A stretch of DNA of 30,845 nucleotides from CAYOBW01 sp964402115 (GTDB lineage: Bacteria > Verrucomicrobiota > Kiritimatiellia > UBA8416 > CAYOBW01). Every line of letters begins with the position of its first letter. Within the stretch, counting starts at the first letter, position 1. The stretch is from positions 1 to 30,845 of the forward strand of contig CAYOBW010000057.1 of the NCBI GenBank assembly GCA_964402115.1. The letters run 5' to 3'. Made by a program: the position numbers and the translations under genes. The notes beneath the pieces were generated by a model. The model did no database searches. It saw only the letters and a list, made by a program, of their open reading frames with translations, and had not been told where the DNA came from. This document shows positions 15,203 through 23,183 of the stretch, one piece after another.

Positions 15203-16297
15203 TCAGTCGCACCGCACGCCGACGCGGTAGTGCCCGGCGGTCAGCGCGCAGGCAAAGGCCTCGTTCGCCGTCTCCAGATCGAACGTCGCCCCCACCAGTT
15301 CCGCGAAGGGGAAGCGGGCGTGCTCCCGTTCCATGAACGTCACGGCGGCGACCAGGTCGTCCTGGTTGTAGTTGTGCAGGCCGCGGATGGTGAGCAGCCG
15401 GCGCACCACCTGCTCGGCGGCGAGCTGCACCGGACGCATCGGGAACGTGGCGCCGACCAGCACGGCGGCGCCGCCGACACCCAGCGCGTCCAGCATCGTC
15501 TCCATGGCGTCCGGGGCGCCGCTGTAGTCCAACGCCACGTCCACGGGTTCCGGGCCCAGAAGAGAGGCCAGTCGCTCGCGCACCGGGCCGGCGTCGGGCT
15601 GCAACGCCAGGGCGCTGTCGGCGCCGAACCGCAGCGCGACGGCCAGCCGTTCCGGGGCGACGTCGGCCGCCACGACGCGCCGCGCGCCGGCGGCGCGGCA
15701 CATGGCGCAGGCCGTCACGCCCAGCATACCCGCCCCCACGACCAGGACATCCCGTTCCGCCAGCGCGCCCGCCAGACGCAGTGAGCCGGCGACGGTTGCC
15801 ACGGCGCAGTTGATGGGCGCCAGCACGGCCAGCGGCATCTGGCCATCGTCCAACCGCACCACCGGCGTGTGCCGGCGCAGCACGCAGTGCGTGGCCAGCC
15901 CGCCGTGCAGGTGGTTGTCGGGCGCGATGCGCGCGTGACCGTACTTGAACAGGTTCGGCCCCTTCTGCGGGATGCCGCGGCGCGCCAGGGGCGAATCCGG
16001 ATCGGCGGCATAGATGGCCCACGTGACGCGGTCGCCCGGGCGCAGGGGACGTCCGCGCAGGTCAACCGCCGGCGCCTCGGGCCCGAGCGCGACGATCCGC
16101 CCGACGATCTCGTGCCCCAGGATCGTCGGTGTCGGCTCCACCCGTTTGCCGGCGAACGTGTTCAGGTCGCTGCGGCACAAGGTCGTGAACTCGTTGCGGA
16201 CGAGAACCTGGCCGGTCGTGAGGGCGGGCAGGGGCGCCGCCTCGCAGGTCAGCGGCCGCCCGGTTCCGTGGAAGATAACGACTTTGCCTGTGTGCAT
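15203..16297 (-). CDS. phosphonate catabolism-associated zinc-type alcohol dehydrogenase lacking the structural-zinc cysteines
   Basis: A 364-residue medium-chain dehydrogenase. TLCRSDL (Cys41) and LGHE (His62, Glu63) match catalytic zinc ligands, and DVLVVGAGMLGVTACAMCRA is the Rossmann NAD(P) loop. HGTGRPL at the N-terminus, GIPQKGPNLFKYGH and HNYNQDDLVAAVTFME are reminiscent of the subfamily named for its link to phosphonate genes. Its substrate is unproven; acetaldehyde or phosphonoacetaldehyde are the obvious candidates. Oddity: the lobe that normally holds four structural-zinc cysteines (about residues 97-113, AADPDSPLARRGIPQKG) has none. ATG 16297 is preceded by GGAGG with suitable spacing; the frame extends to 16369 without support. 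It lies convergent to the permease gene with a 6-base gap and downstream of the PHP-module gene on the same strand. Confidence 0.85.
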   Translation of the reverse strand: MHTGKVVIFHGTGRPLTCEAAPLPALTTGQVLVRNEFTTLCRSDLNTFAGKRVEPTPTILGHEIVGRIVALGPEAPAVDLRGRPLRPGDRVTWAIYAADPDSPLARRGIPQKGPNLFKYGHARIAPDNHLHGGLATHCVLRRHTPVVRLDDGQMPLAVLAPINCAVATVAGSLRLAGALAERDVLVVGAGMLGVTACAMCRAAGARRVVAADVAPERLAVALRFGADSALALQPDAGPVRERLASLLGPEPVDVALDYSGAPDAMETMLDALGVGGAAVLVGATFPMRPVQLAAEQVVRRLLTIRGLHNYNQDDLVAAVTFMEREHARFPFAELVGATFDLETANEAFACALTAGHYRVGVRCD

Positions 16298-16435
16298 GTT
16301 GGAGCCTCCACCCGCGCAATCACGGCGCCGGGCGCTTCTGCGCCATGGAAGCAGAGGGCGTCGCGCCAAGCAAGACGGGGTTGGTTAGGAATTCGTGTGA
16401 CTTGTTCCTTGTCGCCGCTCCCGGCGGTTGCGGCG
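16298..16435. other. intergenic gap between the PHP-module gene and the dehydrogenase
   Basis: This 138-base gap lies between two minus-strand genes. A 6-bp inverted repeat (16413-16418 with 16430-16435, 11-base loop) sits directly after the upstream stop but has no T tract on the minus strand, so termination is doubtful. I see no convincing promoter hexamer pair and no coding frame. Confidence 0.4.
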
Positions 16436-18424
16436 CTAACGCACAATCACCACGGTGCCGTTCGGCGCGGGCGGGTACGGCAGGAAGGCAAACGAGAAGC
16501 AGCGTTCGGCCCCCAGGTTCTGGAGCGTGTTGCCGGGCAGGTCGCGAGTCTCGATGCGCCAGCGGTCGACCGCCGGTTCGCACAGGACGATGTTGTCCAC
16601 GTTGAGCGAGCCGCCGCCCTCGGCGCTCACGAGAAGGGTGCCGGTGGCGGGCCCATGACCCTTGACAAACAGGTCGAAGGCGCCTGCGCCGGTCACCGCC
16701 ACGCGAAACCCGGGCGTGCCGATGTCCGTGCCGCCGTGGCCCAGCACCCGACCCGCGACGACGCCGGGCCTATCCAGGGGCACGTAGACGAAGGCCACGC
16801 CGTCCTGCTCGTACACGCCGCCGTTCGCGCCGTTATCGTGGCTGTAGAGCCGGAAGCTGCCGTCCGGGAACGGCGCGGTCAGCGCGAAGTTACCCTCGTT
16901 CTCGCCGCCGCACGCCAGCAACACGCCGTCCGTCAGTCCGTTGACGCCGGGAAGCCGCAGGGCGAAGACGCCGTTGCCGCCGTCCACGAACTCGCGGCCC
17001 AGGCGCAAGCCGGGTGCGGCGTTCCAGACCGTGAGCGGCCCCCCGTTCGCGGAGACCGCGGCGTGCCCGCCCTGCCAGCCGGCGGCGAAGGGGAAGTACG
17101 CCACGGCGACGTTCGCGTTGCATTCGGCGCGTGCCGCGGTCGTGTCGTGCACCGGCACGTAGAACCGGCGGTGCGGCTGCGTGCCCAGCAGCGCCACGGA
17201 GGCCAGGCCGTGGCGCCGGGTCGCCGGGGCCGCGGGATCGGGGCGTTCGCGCTCGGCGGCGCAGGCGATCAGCACGCCGCGGCCGGGGGCGTCCGCCACG
17301 CCGCAGGCCAGTTCGTAGTCGCCGCGGTTGCCGTCGGTCAGCGTCACGTCGCCCGAGCTCTCCGCCACCCATGCGTCCACGCTCGGCTTGGCGGTCCAGA
17401 GCCCGTCGTTGTCCGTGTGCAGGTCGCGCACCTCGATCCGGGCGTGCTTGACCGCCGTCTCCGCGTTCGCGATGCGCAGCCAGATGGGGTTCGTGTAGGC
17501 GAAGCCGCCTTCCGCGGTGCGCGCTTCCAGCCGGAACCAGCCGGCGTTCGCCGCCGGCATAACCAGTGCCTGCCTGAGCGCTGCCGACGGCGGGGTCCAC
17601 TCCCGGCACGTGCGTCCGTCGTGGACCAACCGCACGGAGGCGAGGGCGCCGGCGGTCCGGACCAGCCATTCCAGGCGGATGGGCGCCAGCCGCCGCACGG
17701 TAACGGTCTCGCCCATGCCCCGGCCTTCGATCGTGAAATCCAGTTCCGGACCGTTCGTGCCGTAGAAGCGGCCCCCCGCGAGGGCCGCCCGCAGCGCCGC
17801 CACGGTCAGGGCCGGCAGACGGGCATGCATCCGCGGAGTGCCGACGCGGTTGGGCGTGTGGGCGTCGGAGTTGGCGAAGCCGAAAACCCGCCGCCCGTTC
17901 GCCAGCAGCGCGTTCCACTGGCGGAAGGTGCGCGCATTGGCGTTGTCGTCCTGCGGCACGGTGGGGCCGTTCCAGACCTCGATGCCGCAGTAGTTGGTCA
18001 CGCTCCAGTCTGTCCAGCCGTAGTTGCCGGAATACGGATGGTTGAGGACGGTGAGCGCGCCGTCGGCCGCGGCCGCATTCAACGCGTCCTGCGGGGACCC
18101 GGTCCATGGCGCCAGCGCCGTGCTGAAGAGCGCGTTGGCGTGGCCCCAGTCGGAGCTCGTGATCTCCTCGCCGCCGATCGCCAGGAACCCCGGCATGCCA
18201 ATGGCCGCCAGCGCGGGATGGTGGGCGACGGTGTTGTGGTCGGTGATGACGACCCAGCTCAACCCCGTCTCGCGGGCGGCCAGCACGGTGCCGGCCACCG
18301 TGTCGCTGCCGTCGCTGAACCGCGTGTGCATGTGCGCATCGCCGCCGTACCAGCCGTCGGCGGCGACCGCCGGGGCGCAGGCGCCGAGCCACGCAGACAC
18401 CCACGCTGACCACCGGCGCAACAT
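16436..18424 (-). CDS. exported PHP-domain phosphoesterase fused to one three-unit beta module
   Basis: A 662-residue protein. Residues 1-22 are a Trp-rich signal peptide; WLGAC could be a lipobox, otherwise cleavage falls after AVA. Residues about 25-230 are a PHP domain with the metal ligands in order: GDAHMH (His31, His33), ITDHN, GEEITSSDWGHANAL, LNHPY and FANSDAH. PHP proteins are metal-dependent phosphoesterases, often on phosphate monoesters or nucleotides; the substrate here is unknown. Residues about 240-325 look like a small beta linker domain (IRLEWLVRTAGALASVRLV). Residues 326-662 are the shared module, ending NGTVVIVR. Start choice: GGAAGG (minus strand, 18433-18438) is 8 bases from ATG 18424 but only 2 from ATG 18430, so 18424 is preferred. 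Last gene of a four-gene tandem, 24 bases after the preceding stop. Confidence 0.85.
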   Translation of the reverse strand: MLRRWSAWVSAWLGACAPAVAADGWYGGDAHMHTRFSDGSDTVAGTVLAARETGLSWVVITDHNTVAHHPALAAIGMPGFLAIGGEEITSSDWGHANALFSTALAPWTGSPQDALNAAAADGALTVLNHPYSGNYGWTDWSVTNYCGIEVWNGPTVPQDDNANARTFRQWNALLANGRRVFGFANSDAHTPNRVGTPRMHARLPALTVAALRAALAGGRFYGTNGPELDFTIEGRGMGETVTVRRLAPIRLEWLVRTAGALASVRLVHDGRTCREWTPPSAALRQALVMPAANAGWFRLEARTAEGGFAYTNPIWLRIANAETAVKHARIEVRDLHTDNDGLWTAKPSVDAWVAESSGDVTLTDGNRGDYELACGVADAPGRGVLIACAAERERPDPAAPATRRHGLASVALLGTQPHRRFYVPVHDTTAARAECNANVAVAYFPFAAGWQGGHAAVSANGGPLTVWNAAPGLRLGREFVDGGNGVFALRLPGVNGLTDGVLLACGGENEGNFALTAPFPDGSFRLYSHDNGANGGVYEQDGVAFVYVPLDRPGVVAGRVLGHGGTDIGTPGFRVAVTGAGAFDLFVKGHGPATGTLLVSAEGGGSLNVDNIVLCEPAVDRWRIETRDLPGNTLQNLGAERCFSFAFLPYPPAPNGTVVIVR
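16439..17449 (-). repeat. three-unit beta module, PHP protein copy
   Basis: Protein-level repeat, residues about 326-662. Unit 1: NRGDYEL, GVLIACAAERE, ANVAVAYFPFAAGW. Unit 2: GVFALRLPGVN, GVLLACGGENEGNFAL, HDNGANG, VAFVYVPLD, VAGRV. Unit 3: GAFDLFVKGHGPATGTLLVS, NVDNIVL, WRIETRDLPGN, FSFAFLPYP, then the tail. Confidence 0.75.
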
Positions 18425-18448
18425 CGGCATGGCCTTCCCCGTGCGGCG

Positions 18449-20560
18449 TTAGCGGATCGAGAATAGCGTCGCCGGCGGCGGATCGGCGGGGTACGGGAAG
18501 AACGCGAAGCTGAAGCAGCGTTCCGTGGCCGATCCCATGTCCTGGAGGACTGGCGGCTCCTGTCCCAGGTCGCGCGATTCGACGATCCACCGGTCGGCCA
18601 ACTCGCCATAACTGACGATGTTGTCCACGTTATAGTTGTCGCCGCCCTCGGGACTCACGATCAGGGTGCCCATCGCCGGGGTGTAGCCGTGGATTGTCAT
18701 TTGCCACACGCCCGTGCCGGTCTTGACCACCGTGAAGCGGGTCGTGTCGCCAATCTCCGCTGACCCGTCGCCGCGAATGCGGCCGACGATGGCATTGGTC
18801 TGGTTGCCGGGGATGTAGACAAAGGCGATGGGGTCCTGTTCGTACGAGGCGCCGTTCGCGCCGTTGTCGTGCGAGAACAGCTTGAAGGCGCCGTCCGCCT
18901 GCGGCGCGCTGAGGGCGTAGTTGTCCTCGTTCTTGCCGCCGCAGACGAGCAGCACGCCATCCGTCAGGGCGTTGACACCGGGGATATTCAACGTGGCCGT
19001 GCCGCCGCCGAGGTCCACGAACTGGCTGCCGAGCGCGAGGTTGGCCGAGGCGTAGAGCCGATCGAGCGGTCCGCCGTTCTGTCCCGTGCTGTTGTAGGCA
19101 TAGCCGCAGGTCCAATCCTCCCAGAACGGGAAGTAGGCGGTGGCGACGTTGATATTGACTTCGTTGCCGGCTTGCGACGAGAAGACCGGAATGAAGAAGC
19201 GGTCGACATCGGACTGCACGGCCGCGGTGGCGTGGAAGCGGCCGATCGTGTCTCCCCCGGCCGTGTTGTCGCGCGAGAGCTCGCGCACACAGGCCAGCGC
19301 CACGCCGTTCTGGGGTTCCTGGTACGGCCCGAACTGGACGTCGATGTCGCCGCGGTTGCCGCCCACGACGGTGAACTCGCCCTCGCCGCTGACCCGCGTC
19401 TCGGTGACGGAGCTCTCGTTATTGCCCGCATCGTTCTGCACGACGGCGATGCGGCCGTGGTAGACGCGGTCGCCGCTGCGCGCCCGCGGCACGCGGGCGG
19501 TGTACGGGAAGTAGGCGAAGCTGAAGACGCGCTCGCCGGCCGGCATGCTCTGCAGGGTCGGCGGGGACTGCGGCAGGTCGCGGGTCTCGATCGTCCATTT
19601 CGTGCCGGAGGGCGCGTACGTGACGATGTTGTCGCAGTTGTTGGCCGTGCCGCCCTCGGGGCTCACGAAGAGCGTGCCGTTCGTCGGGCTGCCGCCGGCG
19701 ATCGTCAGCTCGTAGCGTCCCGCGGCCAGCAACTGCACGGAGACGCCGGACGAGCCGATATCCAGCGTGCCGTTGCCCCACACCCGTCCGCACTGCACGC
19801 CAGGCTGCGTCACGGGGACGTAGGCGAAGGTCACCGGGTCGTTTTCGTAGCTCGTGCCGTTGGAGCCGTTGTCCTTGCAGTAGATCGTCCACGAGCCGTT
19901 GGCCTCGGGCTTCGACAGCGCGTAGTTGTCCTCGTTGAGCGCCCCGGTCACCAGCAGCACGCCGTTGGCCAGGCTGTTCGCGCCCGGGATGGTCAGCGTG
20001 TAGATGCCGGCCGTGCCGGCGTCGTCCACGAACTCCGTGCCCAGGTTCAGGCCCGGCGAGGCGACGAGGGTGGTCATGGGGCCGTTGCCGACGGAGTTCC
20101 GGGCATATCCGCAGATCCAGCCCTCGGCGAAGGCGAAGTAGGCGATGGCCACCGTGGCGTTGGTCTCGCTGCCGCGGGGCGCGTGCGAAACGGGGATGAA
20201 GAACTGGTCGTCCGAACGCTCGATGTGGGCCGTGGCGAACTCGACGCCGGCCCCTTCGTTGCGGCCGTTTTCGGCCACGCAGGCGAGCAGCACGCCAAGG
20301 GTGTTCGCGTTCGCCCTGCCGAGGTTGATGTTGTAGTCGCCGCGGTTGGCGTTCGGCACCGTGAAATCGCGCGTGCTTTGCGGGATGGCGACCATCGCCG
20401 AGGGGCTGGCCGCCGTGTAGTCGTCGTTGCCGTTGTGCAGGCGCGTGGCCGCGAGGATGCCGTGCTGCACCCGATACGCCGCCGGCGCCGTGGTGGCCAG
20501 TGCCAGCCAGCACGCCGCCGTCTCCAGCCACCGTGCCCTGCCGTGCATGTGTGCGCTCAT
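18449..20560 (-). CDS. secreted protein of two tandem three-unit beta modules
   Basis: A 703-residue exported protein of unknown function. Residues 1-28 are a signal peptide (LETAACWLALATTAPAA). The rest is two copies of the shared module, residues about 31-354 and 367-703, joined by a short basic linker (TARVPRARSGDR). Both copies keep NRGD near the start, GVLLAC or GVALACV, a FFIPV strand, NEDNYALS, a DNGSNG or DNGANG turn, SPEGG followed by DNIV and Y, then ETRDLP or ESRDLG, and FSFAYFPY or FSFAFFPY. It ends ATLFSIR. No catalytic motif, transmembrane segment or sortase-like signal is visible, so a structural, adhesive or ligand-binding surface role is inferred. ATG 20560 is fixed by AGGAGG (20566-20571) five bases upstream; an open frame to 20923 overlaps the preceding gene and looks like shadow sequence. 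Confidence 0.85.
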   Translation of the reverse strand: MSAHMHGRARWLETAACWLALATTAPAAYRVQHGILAATRLHNGNDDYTAASPSAMVAIPQSTRDFTVPNANRGDYNINLGRANANTLGVLLACVAENGRNEGAGVEFATAHIERSDDQFFIPVSHAPRGSETNATVAIAYFAFAEGWICGYARNSVGNGPMTTLVASPGLNLGTEFVDDAGTAGIYTLTIPGANSLANGVLLVTGALNEDNYALSKPEANGSWTIYCKDNGSNGTSYENDPVTFAYVPVTQPGVQCGRVWGNGTLDIGSSGVSVQLLAAGRYELTIAGGSPTNGTLFVSPEGGTANNCDNIVTYAPSGTKWTIETRDLPQSPPTLQSMPAGERVFSFAYFPYTARVPRARSGDRVYHGRIAVVQNDAGNNESSVTETRVSGEGEFTVVGGNRGDIDVQFGPYQEPQNGVALACVRELSRDNTAGGDTIGRFHATAAVQSDVDRFFIPVFSSQAGNEVNINVATAYFPFWEDWTCGYAYNSTGQNGGPLDRLYASANLALGSQFVDLGGGTATLNIPGVNALTDGVLLVCGGKNEDNYALSAPQADGAFKLFSHDNGANGASYEQDPIAFVYIPGNQTNAIVGRIRGDGSAEIGDTTRFTVVKTGTGVWQMTIHGYTPAMGTLIVSPEGGDNYNVDNIVSYGELADRWIVESRDLGQEPPVLQDMGSATERCFSFAFFPYPADPPPATLFSIR
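18452..19462 (-). repeat. beta module, second copy in the two-module protein
   Basis: Protein-level repeat, residues about 367-703. Unit 1 from YHGRIAVVQ through NRGDIDVQFG to VATAYFPFWEDW. Unit 2 through TATLNIPGVN and NEDNYALS to IAFVYIPG and VGRI. Unit 3 through GVWQMTIHGYTPAMGTLIVS and DNIVSY to FSFAFFPYP, then the C-terminal strand. Confidence 0.8.
19499..20470 (-). repeat. beta module, first copy in the two-module protein
   Basis: Protein-level repeat, residues about 31-354. Unit 1 from QHGILAATR to YFAFAEGWICGY. Unit 2 through GIYTLTIPGAN and NEDNYALS to VTFAYVPV and CGRV. Unit 3 through GRYELTIAGGSPTNGTLFVS and DNIVTYAP to FSFAYFPY. Confidence 0.8.
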
Positions 20561-20601
20561 GTCGTCCTCCTGCCGCTGGCCGGCCGCCGCCGGCGCGCGG
20601 C

Positions 20602-23025
20602 TTAATGGAACTTGATGACCGTGCCGGACGGGATGTCCACCGTGGTCTGACTCACCGCCGGCGCGTCCGTCAGCCGGTAGTTCTCCGTGCCGCTCTGGCC
20701 GTTGTATGCGAAGACCTGAATCGTGTAGGAGACCCCGTCCTTCAAGCCGGTGATGTCCACGGACGAGCCGCTGCCGTTGTAGACGACGTAGCTGCCCGCC
20801 CCGAGGCTGGCGCCGGCGCCGAACCGCGCATCCGCCGCGTAGACCCAGCCGTCCACCGGCGCGCGCGGGGCGCCGTTCTCGCGCACGACCACCAGCACGG
20901 CATTGCCCGACCCGTGCGCCCACGATATCCGCATCCCGCCGGGGGTCACGTCCGCCGCCGTTACCCCCGCCGCCGCCGTCGCCGGTTCCGCCGCGGGCGT
21001 TGTGTCGAGGGGCAGGATCAGGAAGCGGAAGTCGGCGTCCTCGAACGTGCTTTCCCCAGGCAGATCCAGGCTCTTAACCCGGAAGACGTTGGCGCCGTTG
21101 CTGCCCGCCATCCAGGCGTTGTCGTTCGGCACGCCGGCGGTCTGGCCGGAGCCCACGAAGAGCACCGCCGTTGTCGGCGTGATCCGGGCGCCGTCGCCGA
21201 TCGTCAGGTCCCACAGCCCCGTGCCGATCTTCACCACGGTCGCGCCGCCCGCGGCGGCGAGGGCGGCGGAGGCATTCGTCACCGCCAGCGTAGCCGTACC
21301 GTCGGCATCCACTTCGCCGCAGAAGACGCCGGCACGGCTGTGGTCCACCACGGCGAAGCAGAAGTTGCCGTCCGCGGCCGCCGCCCCGTCCTCGTCCACG
21401 TTGCGGACCGTCCACCTGGCCGTACCCGCGGCGTACGACACGTTGACGACGTGGTCCTGGTTGTTCTGGTTCCCGACGGCGAAGACGGAGACCGCGGCGG
21501 GACCGGCCAGCCCCGTCAACTCGTAGATCCCGGCGCCGACACGCGCGATTTGAGACTGCGTCACACCGTACCCCCACCGTCCCCCGCCGTCGATCGCGCC
21601 CGTCGCGCCGGCAACGTACGCGCCGCGCCAGCCGCCGGCGTACGGCAGCAGCAGGATGTTGCAGGCCGCGCTCTGCTCGCTGCCGTTGGGGAGGTCCACG
21701 GTGCTGACGAAAGTGCCGCCCAGGTTTTCCGCCGCCGTATCCGGGCCGGTCGGATTGGCCAGATTGTCGGCGGGCGCCCCGCTCGTGCCGCCCGTCACCG
21801 CCAGGACGATGCCCCGGCGACCGTAAGGCACGGGTTGACTGTCCACCTTCACGTACGGATCGCCGGCATTCGCTCCGGGCTGATTGAGGTTGTACGGGTA
21901 GGGCGTGGTGCGGGTCACCGTCCAGACCGCCGGCACGGCGTCCACGACGCCCACCGTTGGCGGCGGCGGCGGGATGGGCACAACCGCGAAACGGAAGTCC
22001 GCGTCCTCCGCTCCGGCGCCGGGCAGGTCGTGACAGTGAATAACGAAAGCGTCGCCGTCCCGGTCATAGGTGAAGAAGTTGTCCTGCGGGTCCGCCGTAT
22101 CGTCGCCCGTCCCCAGCAGCAGGACGGCGTTGTGCGGGGTCACGCCCGGCACCGTGAGCCGGAAGGCGCCCGTCGCCGTCCGTTGCACGCTGTACGTGCC
22201 GGCGGACTGTCCGGCAAAGGGCGTGGCCCCGCTGCCCGTCACGTCAATGTGCCCCCCGATCAGGCCGGTCGCGCTGAAGGGGATGTAGAGGAAACTGACG
22301 TTGGCGCTCTCCGCGGACCCGTAGTCCTGCTGGTTGTCCATAACCCGGACTTCCCACCGGCCGAGCGCGCTATCGTAGCAGGTCATGGCCAGGTTGTCCT
22401 GATTGGCCCCCCCGCTGGCGAAGACCAGTCCGTCGGTGTTGCTCGCGTGCAGGTCCACGGCGCAGAAGCCGCTGCCAAGCGATACGCTGTCGGCCTGCAG
22501 CACGCCGTTGCCGCCCAGCAGCGTTCCGCTGCCGTTGACCGTGGCGCCGATCCAGCCGGCGGCATAGGGGAAGTGGGCCACCGCGACCTCGCTGTTGCCC
22601 TCCGTGGCGGCCGTGCCCATCTGGGTGATGGAGAGCCACGTTTCGCTATCGCCCGTGCCGCCCGGGTAGGCCTCGACCGTGCGGAACGACGCGAGCGCGC
22701 CGCCGGGCGGCGCGTTCGTGCGGGCGATGCCGAACGTGAAGCCGGCGTAGAACGGAATGGCCGCGCCGTTCAGCTTGACCGCGACGTCGCCCAGGTTGTC
22801 CGTGTCCGTCGTCAGGTTCGCGCTCGGTCCCGGTCCCGTGGCGGCCACTGTCCAGACGGAGTTGTTGGCCGGCACCGTGAAGTTGGCGCCCAACACCGTG
22901 CCCATGTCCACGGCCGCCGCGCGGCCTGCGCCCAGTACGCAGGCCAGGGCCAGTGCGGCGGCGACGCACACGGAGCGCGCCTGGGGGTGGTCCCCGCTCG
23001 GTTCGGATGCGCGAAGCGCTTTCAT
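20602..23025 (-). CDS. secreted protein of two diverged beta modules plus a C-terminal FN3-like domain
   Basis: An 807-residue exported protein. The signal peptide core is residues about 18-38 (SVCVAAALALACVLGAGRAAA). Two diverged modules occupy residues about 41-351 and 361-673, separated by a proline run (PIPPPPP). They keep the skeleton of the better-conserved copies: DNLGD or ANAGD in place of NRGD, AVAHFPYAAGWIGA, GAFRLTVPGV, AVLLLGTGDD with DNFFTY, HDLPG or LDLPG, and DADFRFAVVP. Residues about 683-795 look like a fibronectin type III domain (MRISWAHGSGNAVLVVV, VDITGLKDGVSYTIQVFAYN). The tail is GTVIKFH. ATG 23025 has GAGGAG (AGGAG at 23034-23038) 8 bases upstream, so it is preferred over GTG 23034, which overlaps that site. 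The gene lies in the middle of the tandem cluster, 41 bases before the next start. Function unknown; extracellular binding is inferred. Confidence 0.83.
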   Translation of the reverse strand: MKALRASEPSGDHPQARSVCVAAALALACVLGAGRAAAVDMGTVLGANFTVPANNSVWTVAATGPGPSANLTTDTDNLGDVAVKLNGAAIPFYAGFTFGIARTNAPPGGALASFRTVEAYPGGTGDSETWLSITQMGTAATEGNSEVAVAHFPYAAGWIGATVNGSGTLLGGNGVLQADSVSLGSGFCAVDLHASNTDGLVFASGGANQDNLAMTCYDSALGRWEVRVMDNQQDYGSAESANVSFLYIPFSATGLIGGHIDVTGSGATPFAGQSAGTYSVQRTATGAFRLTVPGVTPHNAVLLLGTGDDTADPQDNFFTYDRDGDAFVIHCHDLPGAGAEDADFRFAVVPIPPPPPTVGVVDAVPAVWTVTRTTPYPYNLNQPGANAGDPYVKVDSQPVPYGRRGIVLAVTGGTSGAPADNLANPTGPDTAAENLGGTFVSTVDLPNGSEQSAACNILLLPYAGGWRGAYVAGATGAIDGGGRWGYGVTQSQIARVGAGIYELTGLAGPAAVSVFAVGNQNNQDHVVNVSYAAGTARWTVRNVDEDGAAAADGNFCFAVVDHSRAGVFCGEVDADGTATLAVTNASAALAAAGGATVVKIGTGLWDLTIGDGARITPTTAVLFVGSGQTAGVPNDNAWMAGSNGANVFRVKSLDLPGESTFEDADFRFLILPLDTTPAAEPATAAAGVTAADVTPGGMRISWAHGSGNAVLVVVRENGAPRAPVDGWVYAADARFGAGASLGAGSYVVYNGSGSSVDITGLKDGVSYTIQVFAYNGQSGTENYRLTDAPAVSQTTVDIPSGTVIKFH
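21007..21945 (-). repeat. diverged beta module, second copy in the FN3 protein
   Basis: Protein-level repeat, residues about 361-673. Unit 1: ANAGDPYVKVD to ILLLPYAGGWRGAY. Unit 2: GIYELTGLAGPAAVSVFAVG, NQDHVVNVSY, RWTVRNVDED, FCFAVVD, CGEV. Unit 3: GLWDLTIGDG, AVLFVGSG, NDNAWMAG, KSLDLPG, DADFRFLILP. Confidence 0.6.
21973..22905 (-). repeat. diverged beta module, first copy in the FN3 protein
   Basis: Protein-level repeat, residues about 41-351. Unit 1: DNLGDVAVKLNG to VAVAHFPYAAGWIGA. Unit 2: GFCAVDLHASNTDGLVFASG, NQDNLAM, RWEVRVMDNQ, VSFLYIPFS, IGGHI. Unit 3: GAFRLTVPGVTPHNAVLLLG, DNFFTYD, VIHCHDLPG, FRFAVVP. Confidence 0.65.
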
Positions 23026-23183
23026 ATGTTCCACTCCTCTCGGCGAGGTCGCCGGTTGCCCGTTTGTCTGTCTGCCCGACAGTCAAGCGCAGCGCGGTTA
23101 CACCCGCATGAAGTCCCGGCTAGAAAACGGTTCCAGCTGTGTTGCGCCGCGGTTACGACTCCGCCTCGTGCTTCACGGCTGGC
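23026..23183 (-). promoter_or_regulatory. intergenic gap with a 9-bp direct repeat inside the secreted-protein cluster
   Basis: At 158 bases this is the longest gap in the four-gene tandem, so an internal promoter or processing site is possible. CGCGGTTAC (GTAACCGCG on the minus strand) occurs at 23093-23101 and 23148-23156, 55 bases apart. A TTGACT is visible on the minus strand but no -10 follows at the right distance. No coding frame is evident. Confidence 0.35.

Noticed and set aside
16413..16435. 6-bp inverted repeat after the PHP-module gene as an intrinsic terminator
   Set aside because: Short stem, 11-base loop and no T run on the transcribed strand; such words are frequent at this GC content.
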